Source: Prosapia bicincta (taxonomy: Eukaryota > Arthropoda > Insecta > Hemiptera > Cercopidae). Taken from it: a DNA stretch of 64,000 nt. The DNA lies in the NCBI GenBank assembly GCA_036971475.1, contig JBAIZL010000008.1:7271001-7335000 (forward strand). The letters run 5' to 3'. This document shows, in pieces, positions 43,201-45,795 of this stretch (position 1 is the first letter of the stretch; the number at the start of each line of letters is the position of its first letter). Below the pieces are notes generated by a model, which worked only from the letters and a program-made list of their open reading frames with translations, did no database searches and was not told where the DNA came from. The position numbers were made by a program, and so were the translations under genes.

Positions 43201-44628
43201 TAGACGTAGTACAATGCGCTGTTTGCTACTACGCGCCCAAAAACGTAGTCCAAACTAATATAATTAAATAAGCCTAAAATAACCTAACTTTAGTGTGTTT
43301 TCCGCAGTTAATTTGCGTATTGGTTCAAGTTATTTAATTTATTTACCTATGAAATATCCAGTCAGGTTAGATTTGGTTACAATTTTATACAATATTACTA
43401 CGTACATGTATTACTGGCCTCCATATAATACGTAAATACCGTTTTGATTTCTGTCGGCACCCCCCCCCCCAAGCACCACAACCTAATTTTTCTAAATATT
43501 CAAAAAACATTTATTTAAATTTACCGGTTTTCTAAAGTTTTTATATAAGTGCCTCACTATCGTAAGAAAATAAAATATAAATATAAAACGTAAAGTTACT
43601 TGCCATACAAAACGAGTTGAAAACAAACTGAGAGTTGATAATACATACGCATGCGCAGTGTTTGTACGCACCGCAATGCAATGTTGGCGATAGCCGCAAA
43701 TGTAAGCAATAAAACCTCGTAAGGCGTTTAAACATACTAGCCAAGACATACCCGCGAGGAAAGCACTGTAACAGAAGATGGGGCTTGTAATGGATGGGGC
43801 TGTAATCAAGTCTCATAGAACTTAGTTTTAAAGAAATGAAGTTTGTAAAAGTGAACATAGAGTTTGATGGCTTCCAAGCGTTCATTTTGTTTACGTACTT
43901 CAATTTATATACTTACATACGAACGCTTCTAAGCTTAGTTTACAGACACGAGGAACAGCTGATCCAGTTTCTAATCGTTTAACCAGAAGCCAATATTTCA
44001 TTTGTCTAATTTCGGGCGAAGGAACGTTTAATGCCTATAATTTGTTTTAGTTTTGGGGGGGGGGGACTTCAACATCGTGTCGTACGAACTGGCCACGAAT
44101 AACTCCTTATAAATGGACAATAAATTTGATAAGCAGTAAAACAGAGAAGAAACCAGTCTCGAAGACGCCATGGGCGCTCTCCGACGCTAAATTGAAAGCG
44201 GTTTCGCCTAATGGGAGAGCCTAAAATAAACCTTCGCGCCTATTATTAAAACAATCTTTCGGTATTTAGAGAAGGCTCTCGCCGCGTTCATTTATCGCGG
44301 TGGCGCTGCCTCCAACAAATTATCCTCGCCTTTATTAACAACAATGTTTTGTACATCGTTCTAATGAGCGGTGTTAGGAAATGTGTTTGTTTTGTTTAAT
44401 CCGTGTCTATGTTTAAAGAGACCCTCCAATGGCGGGAGAGTTGCAGGGAGGTCAAGTGGCCGATATGTCCCACTGTTTACGCACGTCGGAATTTTAGAAG
44501 AAACCAGGACGAACCTAATCTTATTGTAGTTATACATGTAATTCTTTAATAACGAAGCAAGTGCCAGGGATAAATAGTCCCCTTTGAAACTTACCGCAAA
44601 TCGTTGAGGACCGGAAGGAGCTTGAGAC
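22..44628 (-). CDS. Inverted-formin-2-like (INF2/Form3 type) gene, partial, 14 exons
   Basis: Spliced minus-strand gene. Exons, 5' to 3': 44595-44628, 19950-20097, 16942-17445, 15417-15623, 15246-15307, 13548-13736, 12114-12214, 7688-7758, 6384-6491, 5497-5567, 3321-3447, 2743-2995, 637-746, 22-154. Every junction has AG/GT borders and all phases agree, giving 2118 coding nt (about 705 residues). Domain order: end of the armadillo-like inhibitory domain (DID/FH3), polyproline FH1, full FH2, WH2/DAD-like motif. By family knowledge such formins nucleate and elongate actin filaments in the cytoplasm: FH1 binds profilin-actin and FH2 dimers cap barbed ends. The layout and motifs such as [10 protein letters not shown] and [11 protein letters not shown] fit INF2/Form3 best. 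The start codon, early DID exons and stop are outside the window or not found. Assignment to formins is near certain; to the INF2 subclass, probable. Confidence 0.9.
637..746 (-). CDS. Formin exon: WH2/DAD-like segment
   Basis: 110 nt; two leading bases complete a Leu codon. Contains [18 protein letters not shown], which fits the LLxxIRxGxxLRK-like pattern of the INF2 WH2/DAD (actin monomer and DID binding). By family knowledge this segment mediates autoinhibition with the N-terminal DID. Acceptor AATTTTCCAG; donor AAG|GTAAAT. Confidence 0.82.
1497..2360. mobile_element. pogo/Tigger-like DNA transposon remnant, 864 bp
   Basis: Termini are inverted: left CAGTAAACTCCCGATTATCC and the reverse complement of the right end CAGTAAACTCTCGATTATCC, both followed by GTGG. 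TA lies on each side (1495-1496 and 2361-2362), the target duplication of Tc1/mariner-pogo elements. Secondary GGATTATCCGGGG copies sit just inside. The interior has only an unrecognised 80-codon frame at 1765-2007, so it is non-autonomous. It lies in a formin intron. Confidence 0.85.
2743..2995 (-). CDS. Formin exon: end of FH2
   Basis: 253 nt, phase 0 start, phase 1 end. Reads [20 protein letters not shown], then [20 protein letters not shown] and a basic helix with [19 protein letters not shown]. This closes the FH2 domain: the [14 protein letters not shown] block is diagnostic. Acceptor TTTCTCTTGCAG; donor CAAT|GTAAGT. Confidence 0.93.
3321..3447 (-). CDS. Formin exon: FH2 helix
   Basis: 127 nt; one leading base then 42 codons ([31 protein letters not shown]), phase 0 end. 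Heptad-like helix of the C-terminal FH2 coiled coil. Acceptor TTATTCTGTTTCAG; donor CAG|GTACAT. Confidence 0.9.
4170..4290 (+). repeat. PLE-terminus-like repeat with hammerhead-like hairpin
   Basis: CTGATGA is followed by a 7-bp hairpin (GTTGGTA / TACCAAC) and then GAAA at about 4207-4238. This resembles a hammerhead ribozyme core as found in Penelope-like element terminal repeats, but one extra base sits between CTGATGA and the stem. No flanking coding sequence. Confidence 0.35.
4313..4350. repeat. (AT)n microsatellite
   Basis: Uninterrupted AT dinucleotides within the intron between the exons at 3447 and 5497. Confidence 0.95.
4480..4680 (+). repeat. Interspersed repeat with CTGATGAAG...CTAAACGTT motif
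   Basis: Contains CTGATGAAGATC, a loop, and GATCTAAACGTTGTTTCTCAG, then AATTTAC. The same sequence family recurs as the palindromic element at 42235-42490 (CTGATGAAGTACG...AAAACGTTCTG). Probably a solo terminal repeat of a retroelement. Confidence 0.4.
5497..5567 (-). CDS. Formin exon: FH2 coiled-coil segment
   Basis: 71 nt encoding [19 protein letters not shown] then EDAT, ending with two bases (AA) that complete Lys with the next exon. INF2-type FH2 domains have this charged helix after the YVAL motif. Donor GTAAGTAAATTT is near consensus. Confidence 0.9.
5640..6190 (-). mobile_element. Penelope-like element remnant with inverted terminal repeats
   Basis: Arms at about 5660-5790 and 6095-6190 are inverted relative to each other (TTTTGCTATTACTTGTGACC and its complement). 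Between them the minus strand encodes broken GIY-YIG-type sequence ([16 protein letters not shown], then [10 protein letters not shown] and further [17 protein letters not shown]), the C-terminal endonuclease of Penelope-like retroelements. Frames are interrupted, so it is dead. The same arm family recurs at 20190-20545. Confidence 0.6.
6384..6491 (-). CDS. Formin exon: FH2 '[18 protein letters not shown]'
   Basis: 36 codons, phase 0-0. Contains the FH2 signature [18 protein letters not shown] followed by [17 protein letters not shown]. Acceptor ATTTAATTTACAG; donor CTG|GTAAAT. Confidence 0.95.
6885..6990. repeat. Dispersed repeat with ACAGCTGTTTTA / CATAACCTATAAC
   Basis: AAAACAGCTGTTTTACAAC, ATAACCTATAACACA, ATCAGCTGTTGCATGAAATC. 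Four copies occur in this window (also near 25060, 28110-28190 and, inverted, 41925-42015), each with two CAGCTG E-box hexamers. Likely the internal part of a larger repeat family. Confidence 0.6.
7195..7330. repeat. Interspersed repeat (ACTTAACTAAGTGAATACGT family)
   Basis: ACTTAACTAAGTGAATACGT, then GATGCGTTTCGAAACATTCG and TTCCTTTTACGA; the same termini as the palindromic copy at 8488-8760. Confidence 0.5.
7688..7758 (-). CDS. Formin exon: FH2 '[23 protein letters not shown]'
   Basis: 71 nt; the first two bases complete an Asp codon begun in the previous exon. The peptide is the universally conserved FH2 helix ending in GNFLNS, which continues as GGYAGNA in the next exon. Acceptor TTAATGTTCCAG; donor GTAAGTA. 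Confidence 0.94.
8370..8480. repeat. R1 repeat arm
   Basis: Contains TAGTTCACGCTCTCCTTACA and TCAATCGTTATTAAAATACT. The same arm occurs at 8870-8990, 20672-20780, 21000-21135 (inverted), 25205-25300, 28310-28455 and 28725-28870. Confidence 0.6.
8488..8765. mobile_element. Foldback element with ~33-bp inverted ends
   Basis: Left TTTAACTAAGTGAATACGTA and right TACGTATTCACTTAGTTAAG are inverted copies about 240 bp apart. It contains CGCATTTCAAAACAATCGTT, as at 7240. No ORF. Possibly a terminal-repeat pair of a retroelement. Confidence 0.55.
8870..8990. repeat. R1 repeat arm
   Basis: TTAATTCACACTCTCTTTAC and CCAATCGTTAGTAAAATACT, a diverged copy of the arm at 8370-8480. Confidence 0.6.
9050..9600 (+). 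mobile_element. Penelope-like element 3' fragment: GIY-YIG endonuclease plus terminal repeat
   Basis: The frame at 9124-9309 reads [19 protein letters not shown], then [15 protein letters not shown]: the Y-x-GxTGRSF.xRYxEH pattern of the GIY-YIG nuclease that ends Penelope-like polyproteins. The upstream ACTTGCAGTTCGTGCTCC supplies a TCSSC-like piece in another frame, so it is frameshifted. The downstream 9480-9600 block (TGAGTTGACAATGGAACACA; AAGTAAGTGCTACTATAGGC) is the terminal repeat also seen at 12480-13215 and 23638-23857. Confidence 0.72.
10828..11195. repeat. Large palindrome (inverted ~135-bp arms)
   Basis: Left arm (CCCAACTTTTCAATATTCTC ... CGTCTTTATATACCGTTAGC) and right arm (GCTAACGGTATATAAAGACG ... 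GAGAATATTGAAAAGTTAGG) are about 90% reverse complementary around a ~100-bp centre that itself holds CTACTTAATAA / TTATTAAGTAG. Consistent with paired terminal repeats of a retroelement or a foldback transposon. The frames here (11126-11368, 10990-11280) have no recognisable product. Confidence 0.7.
12114..12214 (-). CDS. Formin exon: FH2 '[14 protein letters not shown]'
   Basis: 101 nt (1 + 33 codons + 1). Reads [20 protein letters not shown] and [11 protein letters not shown]. Acceptor TTTATTTTACAG; donor G|GTAAATT. The open frame continues into the intron, but the donor and the phase to the next exon end it here. Confidence 0.93.
12480..12740. mobile_element. Penelope-like terminal-repeat pair (hairpin)
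   Basis: Inverted arms: GTAGTAGCACATACTTTTTT ... GGAGATGTCTCCCATTGTCA and TGACAATGGGATACATCTCC ... AAAAAAGTAAGTGCTACCAT. The right flank AGCTAGTAGCTTAAAGGAAG, with GATGGAATCAA, matches the flank of the 23638-23857 copy. Confidence 0.6.
12780..13215 (-). mobile_element. Penelope-like element remnant, reverse orientation
   Basis: Starts with the inverted terminal repeat (AGTAACACTTACTTTTTTGT; GGGAGATGTATCCCATCATA) and continues with complement of the tail seen after the GIY-YIG frame at 9300-9400 (ATTGTAATTGGATGTTGGGT; ATATTTCATATGTTCGGTTG). Ends with a decayed repeat copy (AAAGTAAATGCTATTACAAC). Non-coding. Confidence 0.55.
13548..13736 (-). CDS. Formin exon: FH2 core
   Basis: 189 nt. Reads [20 protein letters not shown], then [20 protein letters not shown] and [17 protein letters not shown], the central FH2 helices. 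Acceptor TTTCTTTTAG; donor GTTAGTATGG, a less common but valid GT donor. The two terminal bases AA join the C of the next exon to give the Asn-Tyr-Lys junction usual in formins. Confidence 0.93.
15246..15307 (-). CDS. Formin exon: FH2 '[19 protein letters not shown]'
   Basis: 62 nt, phase 0 start and phase 2 end. It encodes the hallmark FH2 segment ([18 protein letters not shown]) that forms the actin-binding post helix; the isoleucine and lysine conserved for actin contact are expected in this block. Acceptor TTTGTTGCAG; donor AG|GTAATT. Confidence 0.92.
15417..15623 (-). CDS. Formin exon: FH2 lasso/linker
   Basis: 69 codons, phase 0-0. Begins [15 protein letters not shown] and contains [14 protein letters not shown], the conserved tryptophan-containing lasso contact. 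A Ser/Thr/Pro-rich stretch and KEPSE precede the next exon. I chose the acceptor at CATTAG, because the AG seven bases further in would break the frame to the previous exon. Confidence 0.9.
16942..17445 (-). CDS. Formin exon: DID end, FH1 and start of FH2
   Basis: 168 codons, phase 0 at both ends. The first ~55 residues ([38 protein letters not shown]) finish the inhibitory domain. A serine-rich linker follows, then FH1 with two tracts of nine prolines and further PPPPP blocks. The last residues, [13 protein letters not shown], are the canonical FH2 entry (lasso) motif. FH1 length is short to moderate for the family. Acceptor TAATTGCAG; donor AAG|GTAACC. Confidence 0.93.
17625..18480 (-). pseudogene. 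Non-LTR retrotransposon 3' end with RNase H domain, degenerate
   Basis: Minus-strand frames interrupted by stops and shifts read [22 protein letters not shown] and then, in an intact 109-codon frame (17677-18006), [37 protein letters not shown] and [12 protein letters not shown]. This order (DG, E, LA.KG, FR.L.GHD.L..HL) is the RNase H and C-terminal region of I/Jockey/R1-type LINEs. The end, ATGGCAGAGATGCCAAGATA, runs into a TAAAGTAAAGTAAGTAAATA tail. It sits in the formin intron between 17445 and 19950, in the gene's orientation. Confidence 0.75.
19950..20097 (-). CDS. Formin exon: DID/FH3 segment
   Basis: 148 nt: one leading base plus 49 codons. Reads through [19 protein letters not shown] and [14 protein letters not shown], the acidic helix region and the 'EVF' segment typical of diaphanous/INF2 inhibitory domains. 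Acceptor TTGCCTTTTCAG, donor GTAAGTACG. It splices in phase 0 to the exon starting VADTPQEI at 17445. Confidence 0.88.
20190..20545. mobile_element. Inverted terminal-repeat pair, PLE-like
   Basis: Arms 20192-20300 and 20390-20530 are reverse complements (CTATTACTTGCGACCAGACT; AACGTTTTCGTCTTACGACT). They are shared with the Penelope-like copy at 5640-6190, including the outer GTCATGAACAGCAACAAGAT. Each arm carries the motif CTGAA(A/G)A-GTC-GTAA-GAC-GAAAA. Confidence 0.6.
20545..20672. repeat. Fragment of the AGTGCTAC terminal-repeat family
   Basis: GTAGCACTTACTTTTTGTAT followed by GGAAGGTGTAGCCCTTCATC, a diverged partial copy of the terminal repeat at 12480 and 23638. Confidence 0.4.
20672..21135. 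mobile_element. R1 foldback element (MITE-like), ~460 bp
   Basis: Left arm (TCAATTCCTCCTGTTAGTTC ... ACTTTTTATTCATCCACTCA ... AATAATTCATTTATTAAAT) and right arm (ATTTACTTAATGAATTAATA ... AAAAGTATTTTATTAACGAT ... GGAGTGGAACTAATAG) are inverted over about 170 bp. The AT-rich centre contains ACTATATTGCATACCTTGTC. No coding capacity. Confidence 0.65.
21791..21835. repeat. pogo-like terminus fragment
   Basis: CAGTAACCCTCGCTATTCGC then TGGTTCGGTATTCGCGG, the typical 'CAGT..CCC.CG.TATTCGCGG' end of pogo-group elements, with no clear partner. The complementary type of end lies at 24041-24110. Confidence 0.45.
21871..21916. repeat. Poly(A) tract (46 nt)
   Basis: Pure A run. It may be a retroposon tail or a simple expansion; nothing recognisable precedes it except the pogo-like terminus. 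Confidence 0.9.
22876..22989 (-). CDS. Small unrecognised ORF beginning [15 protein letters not shown]
   Basis: Minus-strand ATG at 22989 opens 37 codons ([19 protein letters not shown], then [18 protein letters not shown]). The frame is open for about 16 further codons upstream. Its composition is protein-like and richer in G+C than the flanks. No family recognised and no splice donor in a phase that would join the next formin exon. It may be a first exon, a transposon fragment or chance. Confidence 0.2.
   Translation of the reverse strand: MEAFPNSRVTFLWEIDQALSRNEEQDGVAIVKRFIKL
23311..23427 (+). pseudogene. pogo/jerky-type transposase N-terminus (CENP-B-like HTH) remnant
   Basis: 38 codons: [20 protein letters not shown], then [18 protein letters not shown] and a stop. 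It matches the pattern 'KL..L..GES..SVAKHFGV..TTV..IKK' of the psq/CENP-B N-terminal helix-turn-helix that binds transposon ends. No DDE catalytic region follows; the rest is lost. Confidence 0.6.
23638..23857. mobile_element. Perfect hairpin terminal-repeat pair (PLE-like)
   Basis: Arms of about 67 bp are essentially perfect inverted repeats: CACTAAACACTTGTAAATAA ... ATATTTGTTGAGGACGG and CCGTCCTCAACAAATATAAG ... TTATTTACAAGTGTTTAGTG. The loop of ~85 bp holds CTGAGTTGACAATGGGACAC, as at 9510. The near-perfect arms suggest this is the youngest copy of the family. Confidence 0.75.
24041..24110. repeat. Short pogo-like inverted-repeat fragment, 70 bp
   Basis: TACAGTTGGTTTCAGTATTC then GCGGT ... 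CCCCCGCGAATTACGACGGA then TCACTGTA. TACAGT at both ends and CG-rich palindromic arms match a minimal pogo-group element. Confidence 0.45.
24870..25305. repeat. R1/R2 composite repeat
   Basis: Begins AATAATTCATTGATTAAATT and GGTATGCAATATAGTTATTT (R1 centre), passes through the R2 block (GATAAAACAGCTGTTTTAAC at about 25060) and ends in an R1 arm (TGTATTCGAACTTTAATAGA; AACATTGAACAAGATATATA). This shows that R1 arms and R2 are parts of one family. Immediately abuts the next element. Confidence 0.5.
25747..26217 (+). CDS. Repeat-encoded ORF, seven 21-residue units ([17 protein letters not shown])
   Basis: 63-bp units (7 copies) keep frame, so each adds 21 residues: an acidic, Ser-rich segment [10 protein letters not shown] between hydrophobic FVINLCP parts. 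The frame ends [12 protein letters not shown] and stop. The antisense strand is also open (25686-26192, units [17 protein letters not shown]), a trivial effect of a stop-free unit with length divisible by three. The acidic tail could derive from a transposase C-terminus. Translation is unproven. Confidence 0.3.
   Translation: MFVINLCPGDFDSGSDSSVVRVFVINLCPGDFDSGSDSSDVRVFVINLCPGDFDSGSDSSVVRVFVIKLWPGDFDSGSDSSDVRVFVINLCPGDFDSGSDSSVVRVFVINLCPGDFDSGSDSSVVRVFVINLCPGDFDSGSDSSATEDNLECSGPL
25750..26185. repeat. 63-bp tandem array, 7 copies
   Basis: Unit begins GTCAGAGTGTTCGTCATAAA and ends GGAAGTGACAGTAGTGTT. Copies differ by single bases (GTT/GAT at the end; one copy has AAATTGTGGCC), indicating recent amplification. 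Confidence 0.97.
26220..26830. other. AT-rich interior of the 1.74-kb element, no gene
   Basis: No ORF of note; poly-T rich stretches only. Confidence 0.6.
27104..27396. mobile_element. hAT-like MITE, 293 bp
   Basis: Left end CAGGGTTGGCCAACTGGTGG and reverse-complemented right end CAGAGTTGTCCAACTTACAG match at 13 of the first 15 bases, the CAG..TTGGCCAAC type of hAT terminus. Flanking 8-mers TTCTAGAA and AGCTACAA match only 5/8, so the target duplication is decayed or absent. Interior has GCGGCCCGCC and a C13 run. Confidence 0.6.
27780..27870 (-). repeat. Repeat with hammerhead-like hairpin
   Basis: On the minus strand CTGAAGA is followed by T, a 6-bp hairpin GATGAC-TTT-GTCATC, and GAAATGTAC. 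The same arrangement (conserved box, one base, stem, GAAA) is seen at 4207. Confidence 0.35.
28105..28460. repeat. R2 block followed by R1 arm
   Basis: R2: TAACCTATAACGTAAAATCA and GCTGTTTTATGAAATCATG at 28146-28185. R1: CTATATTGCATACCTTGCCC through GGAGAGTGTGAACTAATAGG. The adjacent order confirms that R1 and R2 belong to one element. Confidence 0.6.
28640..28875. repeat. R1 repeat arm
   Basis: CTTGCCTCTTCTGTGAAAAG ... GGAGAGTGTGAATTAATAGA, parallel to the copy at 28200-28460, about 80% alike by eye. Confidence 0.6.
28939..28989. repeat. (AT)n microsatellite
   Basis: About 25 AT dinucleotides. Confidence 0.95.
29740..30243. repeat. Complex (CA)n/(GT)n array, ~500 bp
   Basis: Long CA tracts interrupted by CG-containing words. 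A ~110-bp composite (GAGCGCGCGC ... CTCGCACACCAATA ... CTCACGTTCGCACAC ... CTCACGTCCGCAC) occurs at about 29757-29860 and again at 30057-30160, so the array was partly duplicated as a block. Open frames across it are artefacts. Confidence 0.95.
30250..30775. other. Single-copy, moderately GC-rich non-coding stretch
   Basis: A frame at 30247-30525 exists but has no recognisable motif. The 30300-30400 part is CG-containing and non-repetitive. Confidence 0.4.
30776..30995. repeat. Short tandem repeat (GGGGATTACAAAATATATTC family)
   Basis: Two ~117-bp copies each with AACAAATCGTATATCGT and GGGGATTACAAAATATATTC, built from ~30-bp sub-units of the type GGGTTTACAAAACAT. Confidence 0.75.
30996..32230. 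other. Non-coding intronic stretch
   Basis: No supported gene; small frames at 31276-31461 and 31415-31621 show no motifs. No known repeat recognised. Confidence 0.5.
32235..32485. repeat. Diverged inverted terminal-repeat pair
   Basis: ACAATCGATTATTTCAATGA then CAAAGTCATTATCAT at 32279 is inverted relative to ATGATGACATTGTTATTGAA ... TAATCGATTGTAA ending near 32450. Same structural class as the PLE-like hairpins. Confidence 0.45.
32709..32800. repeat. (AT)n microsatellite
   Basis: About 45 dinucleotides with a few interruptions at the end. Confidence 0.95.
32880..33700. other. Non-coding intronic stretch
   Basis: No coding or repeat signal recognised beyond short CA/TG runs. Confidence 0.4.
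33700..33885. repeat. 51-bp minisatellite, ~4 copies
   Basis: GAGACAGGAGAT recurs at 33712, 33763, 33814 and 33865 (period 51) with GGGAAGA and GTGGGTCA shared. Confidence 0.85.
34202..34241. repeat. (AT)n microsatellite
   Basis: About 20 dinucleotides. Confidence 0.95.
34242..35315. other. Non-coding intronic stretch with a GC-richer island
   Basis: 34480-34830 is single-copy and GC-richer than its surroundings but has no tRNA-like boxes or coherent ORF. 34860-34960 (TATTAATTGTAGTTATTTAA; GGCCTAAGTAGGAAAATGAC) is a partial copy of the sequence at 25090-25170. Confidence 0.4.
35316..39415. repeat. 63-bp GC-rich satellite, ~65 copies, with higher-order repeats
   Basis: Unit: GGTTAGCCGCGGCTAGAGCC, TAGCGCTACGGCATGGGGTG, CAGTACCAAAGGGTGCCTAA, AGA (63 bp). 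Variants include CTACCGCTTCGACAGGGGG and GCCGCTGCAAGTGCC. A pentamer of 315 bp repeats near-identically (marker GGGGTACATAAAG at 36156, 36471 and 36786). Both edges are more diverged. Each unit has two perfect palindromes (TAGCCGCGGCTA and TAGCGCTA). It sits in the inferred long formin intron. Confidence 0.98.
39416..40150. other. Non-coding intronic stretch
   Basis: Unique sequence; small frames at 39488-39724 (-) and 39664-39891 (+) overlap each other and show no family motif. Confidence 0.4.
40155..40790. repeat. ~50-bp minisatellite, ~12 copies
   Basis: AACAATTAAACAATGTATTC, TGACTGTTGCAAAGCTAAGA, AAGAAAACCC. The centre (40560-40740) is homogeneous with exact 50-bp period; the edges are diverged. 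Confidence 0.93.
40800..41925. other. Non-coding intronic stretch
   Basis: No gene or repeat recognised. 41640-41840 is GC-richer single-copy sequence. Confidence 0.4.
41925..42020. repeat. R2 repeat, inverted orientation
   Basis: GATTTCATGCAACAGCTGAT, TTTGTGTTATAGGTTATG and AGAACAGCTGTTTTACCCGT: the complement of the block at 6885-6990. Confidence 0.6.
42235..42490. mobile_element. Palindromic element, ~110-bp inverted arms
   Basis: Left AGAACGTTTTTGATCGCTCC and right GGAGCGATCAAAAACGTTCT are perfect complements. Flanking AACTTTAATTT / AAATTAAAGTT and the outer TTTACATTAGTTTATGAC / ATAAACTAAAGTAAA extend the arms. Contains CTGATGAAGTACG and shares sequence with 4480-4680. Confidence 0.65.
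42917..43450. mobile_element. Inverted-repeat element with 31-bp internal tandem repeat
   Basis: Left TACGTATTATACGGAGGCCA and right (complement) TACGTATTATATGGAGGCCA form ~100-bp arms that both include ACCAAATC(C/T)A(T/A)CCTGACTGGAT. Next to the left arm the piece AAATTACAACCAAATCTATC with CTGACTGGATA is tandemly repeated 4 times (43050-43185, period 31). Non-coding. Confidence 0.65.
43455..44590. other. Non-coding intronic stretch next to the formin microexon
   Basis: Frames at 43492-43809 and 43541-43903 (minus) overlap in different phases and have no recognised domain. 44150-44345 is a single-copy, CG-containing block (GCCATGGGCGCTCTCCGACG; TTTATCGCGGTGGCGCTGCC) that looks less AT-rich than its surroundings and could be regulatory. 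Confidence 0.35.
44595..44628 (-). CDS. Formin microexon (DID domain), 34 nt
   Basis: Acceptor CTTCTTTTATGTTGCAG lies immediately upstream and donor GTAAGT downstream. The middle frame reads [10 protein letters not shown] and fits the helical DID/FH3 region. The exon ends with two bases (CG) of an arginine codon, and the next recognised exon (20097 downwards) begins with the single base A that completes it. Joined phase and sense both agree. This implies an intron of about 24.5 kb. A chance splice-like site cannot be excluded without transcript data. Confidence 0.68.
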
Positions 44629-44845
44629 CTGCAACATAAAAGAAGCACAGATATATTACTCTGCGTCAAATAATGCACAGATACAATAAGTATATCGATG
44701 GTTTTGTAGAATACAACACAGTTCTTAGTACAATTCATTTTAATGATATTTAACTTCTATGGCAAAATATTTGTAAATATTATATGTAGGGTTTTAAATA
44801 TAAAAAGTACTAAAATTTTAAAAAAAAAGATGTTTCATGATCGCT

Positions 44846-45120
44846 ACAGGGAAGCTTTTGTAGGCAGTGATAGATTAACGTTATAACAGCGGCAGAAGGA
44901 GCACAACCAAGAGTAGTGAAATCTTGGAGGCAGTGAAGCAGTAGCGTTGTCATAGAGGCAGAAGGAACTCTACCAAGACCATGCGAATTTTGGAGGCAGT
45001 GAAGCAATAGCTTTGTCACAAAGGTAAAAAGAGTCCGGCCATGAGAACTGAAAATCTTGGAGGCAGTGATAGATTAACGTTATCGCAGAGGCAGAGAAGC
45101 CCGACCAAGAGAAGCGAGAA
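44846..45120. repeat. ~66-bp minisatellite, 4 copies
   Basis: GGAGGCAGTGA(A/T) followed by AGAGGCAGAAGGA recurs at about 66-bp spacing (44862, 44928, 44994, 45058). Confidence 0.85.
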
Positions 45121-45588
45121 CTCGAATTAGAAATATAGAATGCTTTTCACATAATTTTACCTTCTACCAATTAGAAAATGAATTTAATGCTATCGAACTC
45201 AGTGATTCTAAGTAAAATATCAAATGACTGAACATAAAATAGACTGAGGAATAGCGTAAAATACCAATGAAATAGTCACTATATCTGGTTAATATGTTTA
45301 CAGTTCAATAGGTATTGAGTAAAATATTATGTACATCTGTATTTAAACGTATAGAAGTGCAATACATAGCGTGTTATTACTATTTCCTTTAGGTGGTGAA
45401 ATATATTTATATTCTACTTTACCGAACTTTAAAATACTTCAGAGTAAATTGAGTACGATTCTGTAAACACCGTATGTTGCTGAATAATATGCAATGAAGT
45501 GACTAACATGGCCTGTGGATAATAAGAACTGTTTATGGAACAGACTTTATTAGTTAATTTCTAAAAAAATATTCTATATTTATGAATA
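45121..45588. other. Non-coding flank left of the Polinton-like element
   Basis: AT-rich, no gene or repeat recognised. Confidence 0.5.
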
Positions 45589-45594
45589 TATAGG
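45589..45594. other. Target-site duplication TATAGG (left)
   Basis: Six bases directly outside the left terminus, identical to 62156-62161. Six-bp duplications are the hallmark of Polinton/Maverick integration. Confidence 0.9.
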
Positions 45595-45674
45595 AGTAGA
45601 GAAGGCCATTGTTGAGGTGGCGCACTTGGGCGGGAGCCAATAGGAAAGCCGGATTTGCTACCCCCACCCCTTTC

Positions 45675-45795
45675 CAAGATGGCGGCGCCCATAAGCGCGA
45701 GAACAAGATGGCGGCGCCCATAAGCGCGGGAACAAGAAGGCGGCGCCCATAAGCGCGGGAACATGATGGCAGCGCCCATAAGCGCGGGGACAAGA
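45675..45795. repeat. 29-bp tandem array with AAGATGGCGGC motifs (left TIR)
   Basis: Units start at 45675, 45704, 45733, 45762 (partial fifth at 45791): CAAGATGGCGGCGCCCATAA then GCGCGGGAA. AAGATGGCGGC equals the YY1/Pho-type core, and GGCGCC is palindromic. Mirrored in the right TIR at about 61955-62075. The open frames across it (SPRLWALPSC..) are artefacts. Confidence 0.9.

Noticed and set aside
45554..45793. ORFs with SRAYGRR / MGAAI repeats in both TIRs
   Set aside because: Three frames of the same 29-bp array are open; copies are duplicated only because they lie in the TIR.
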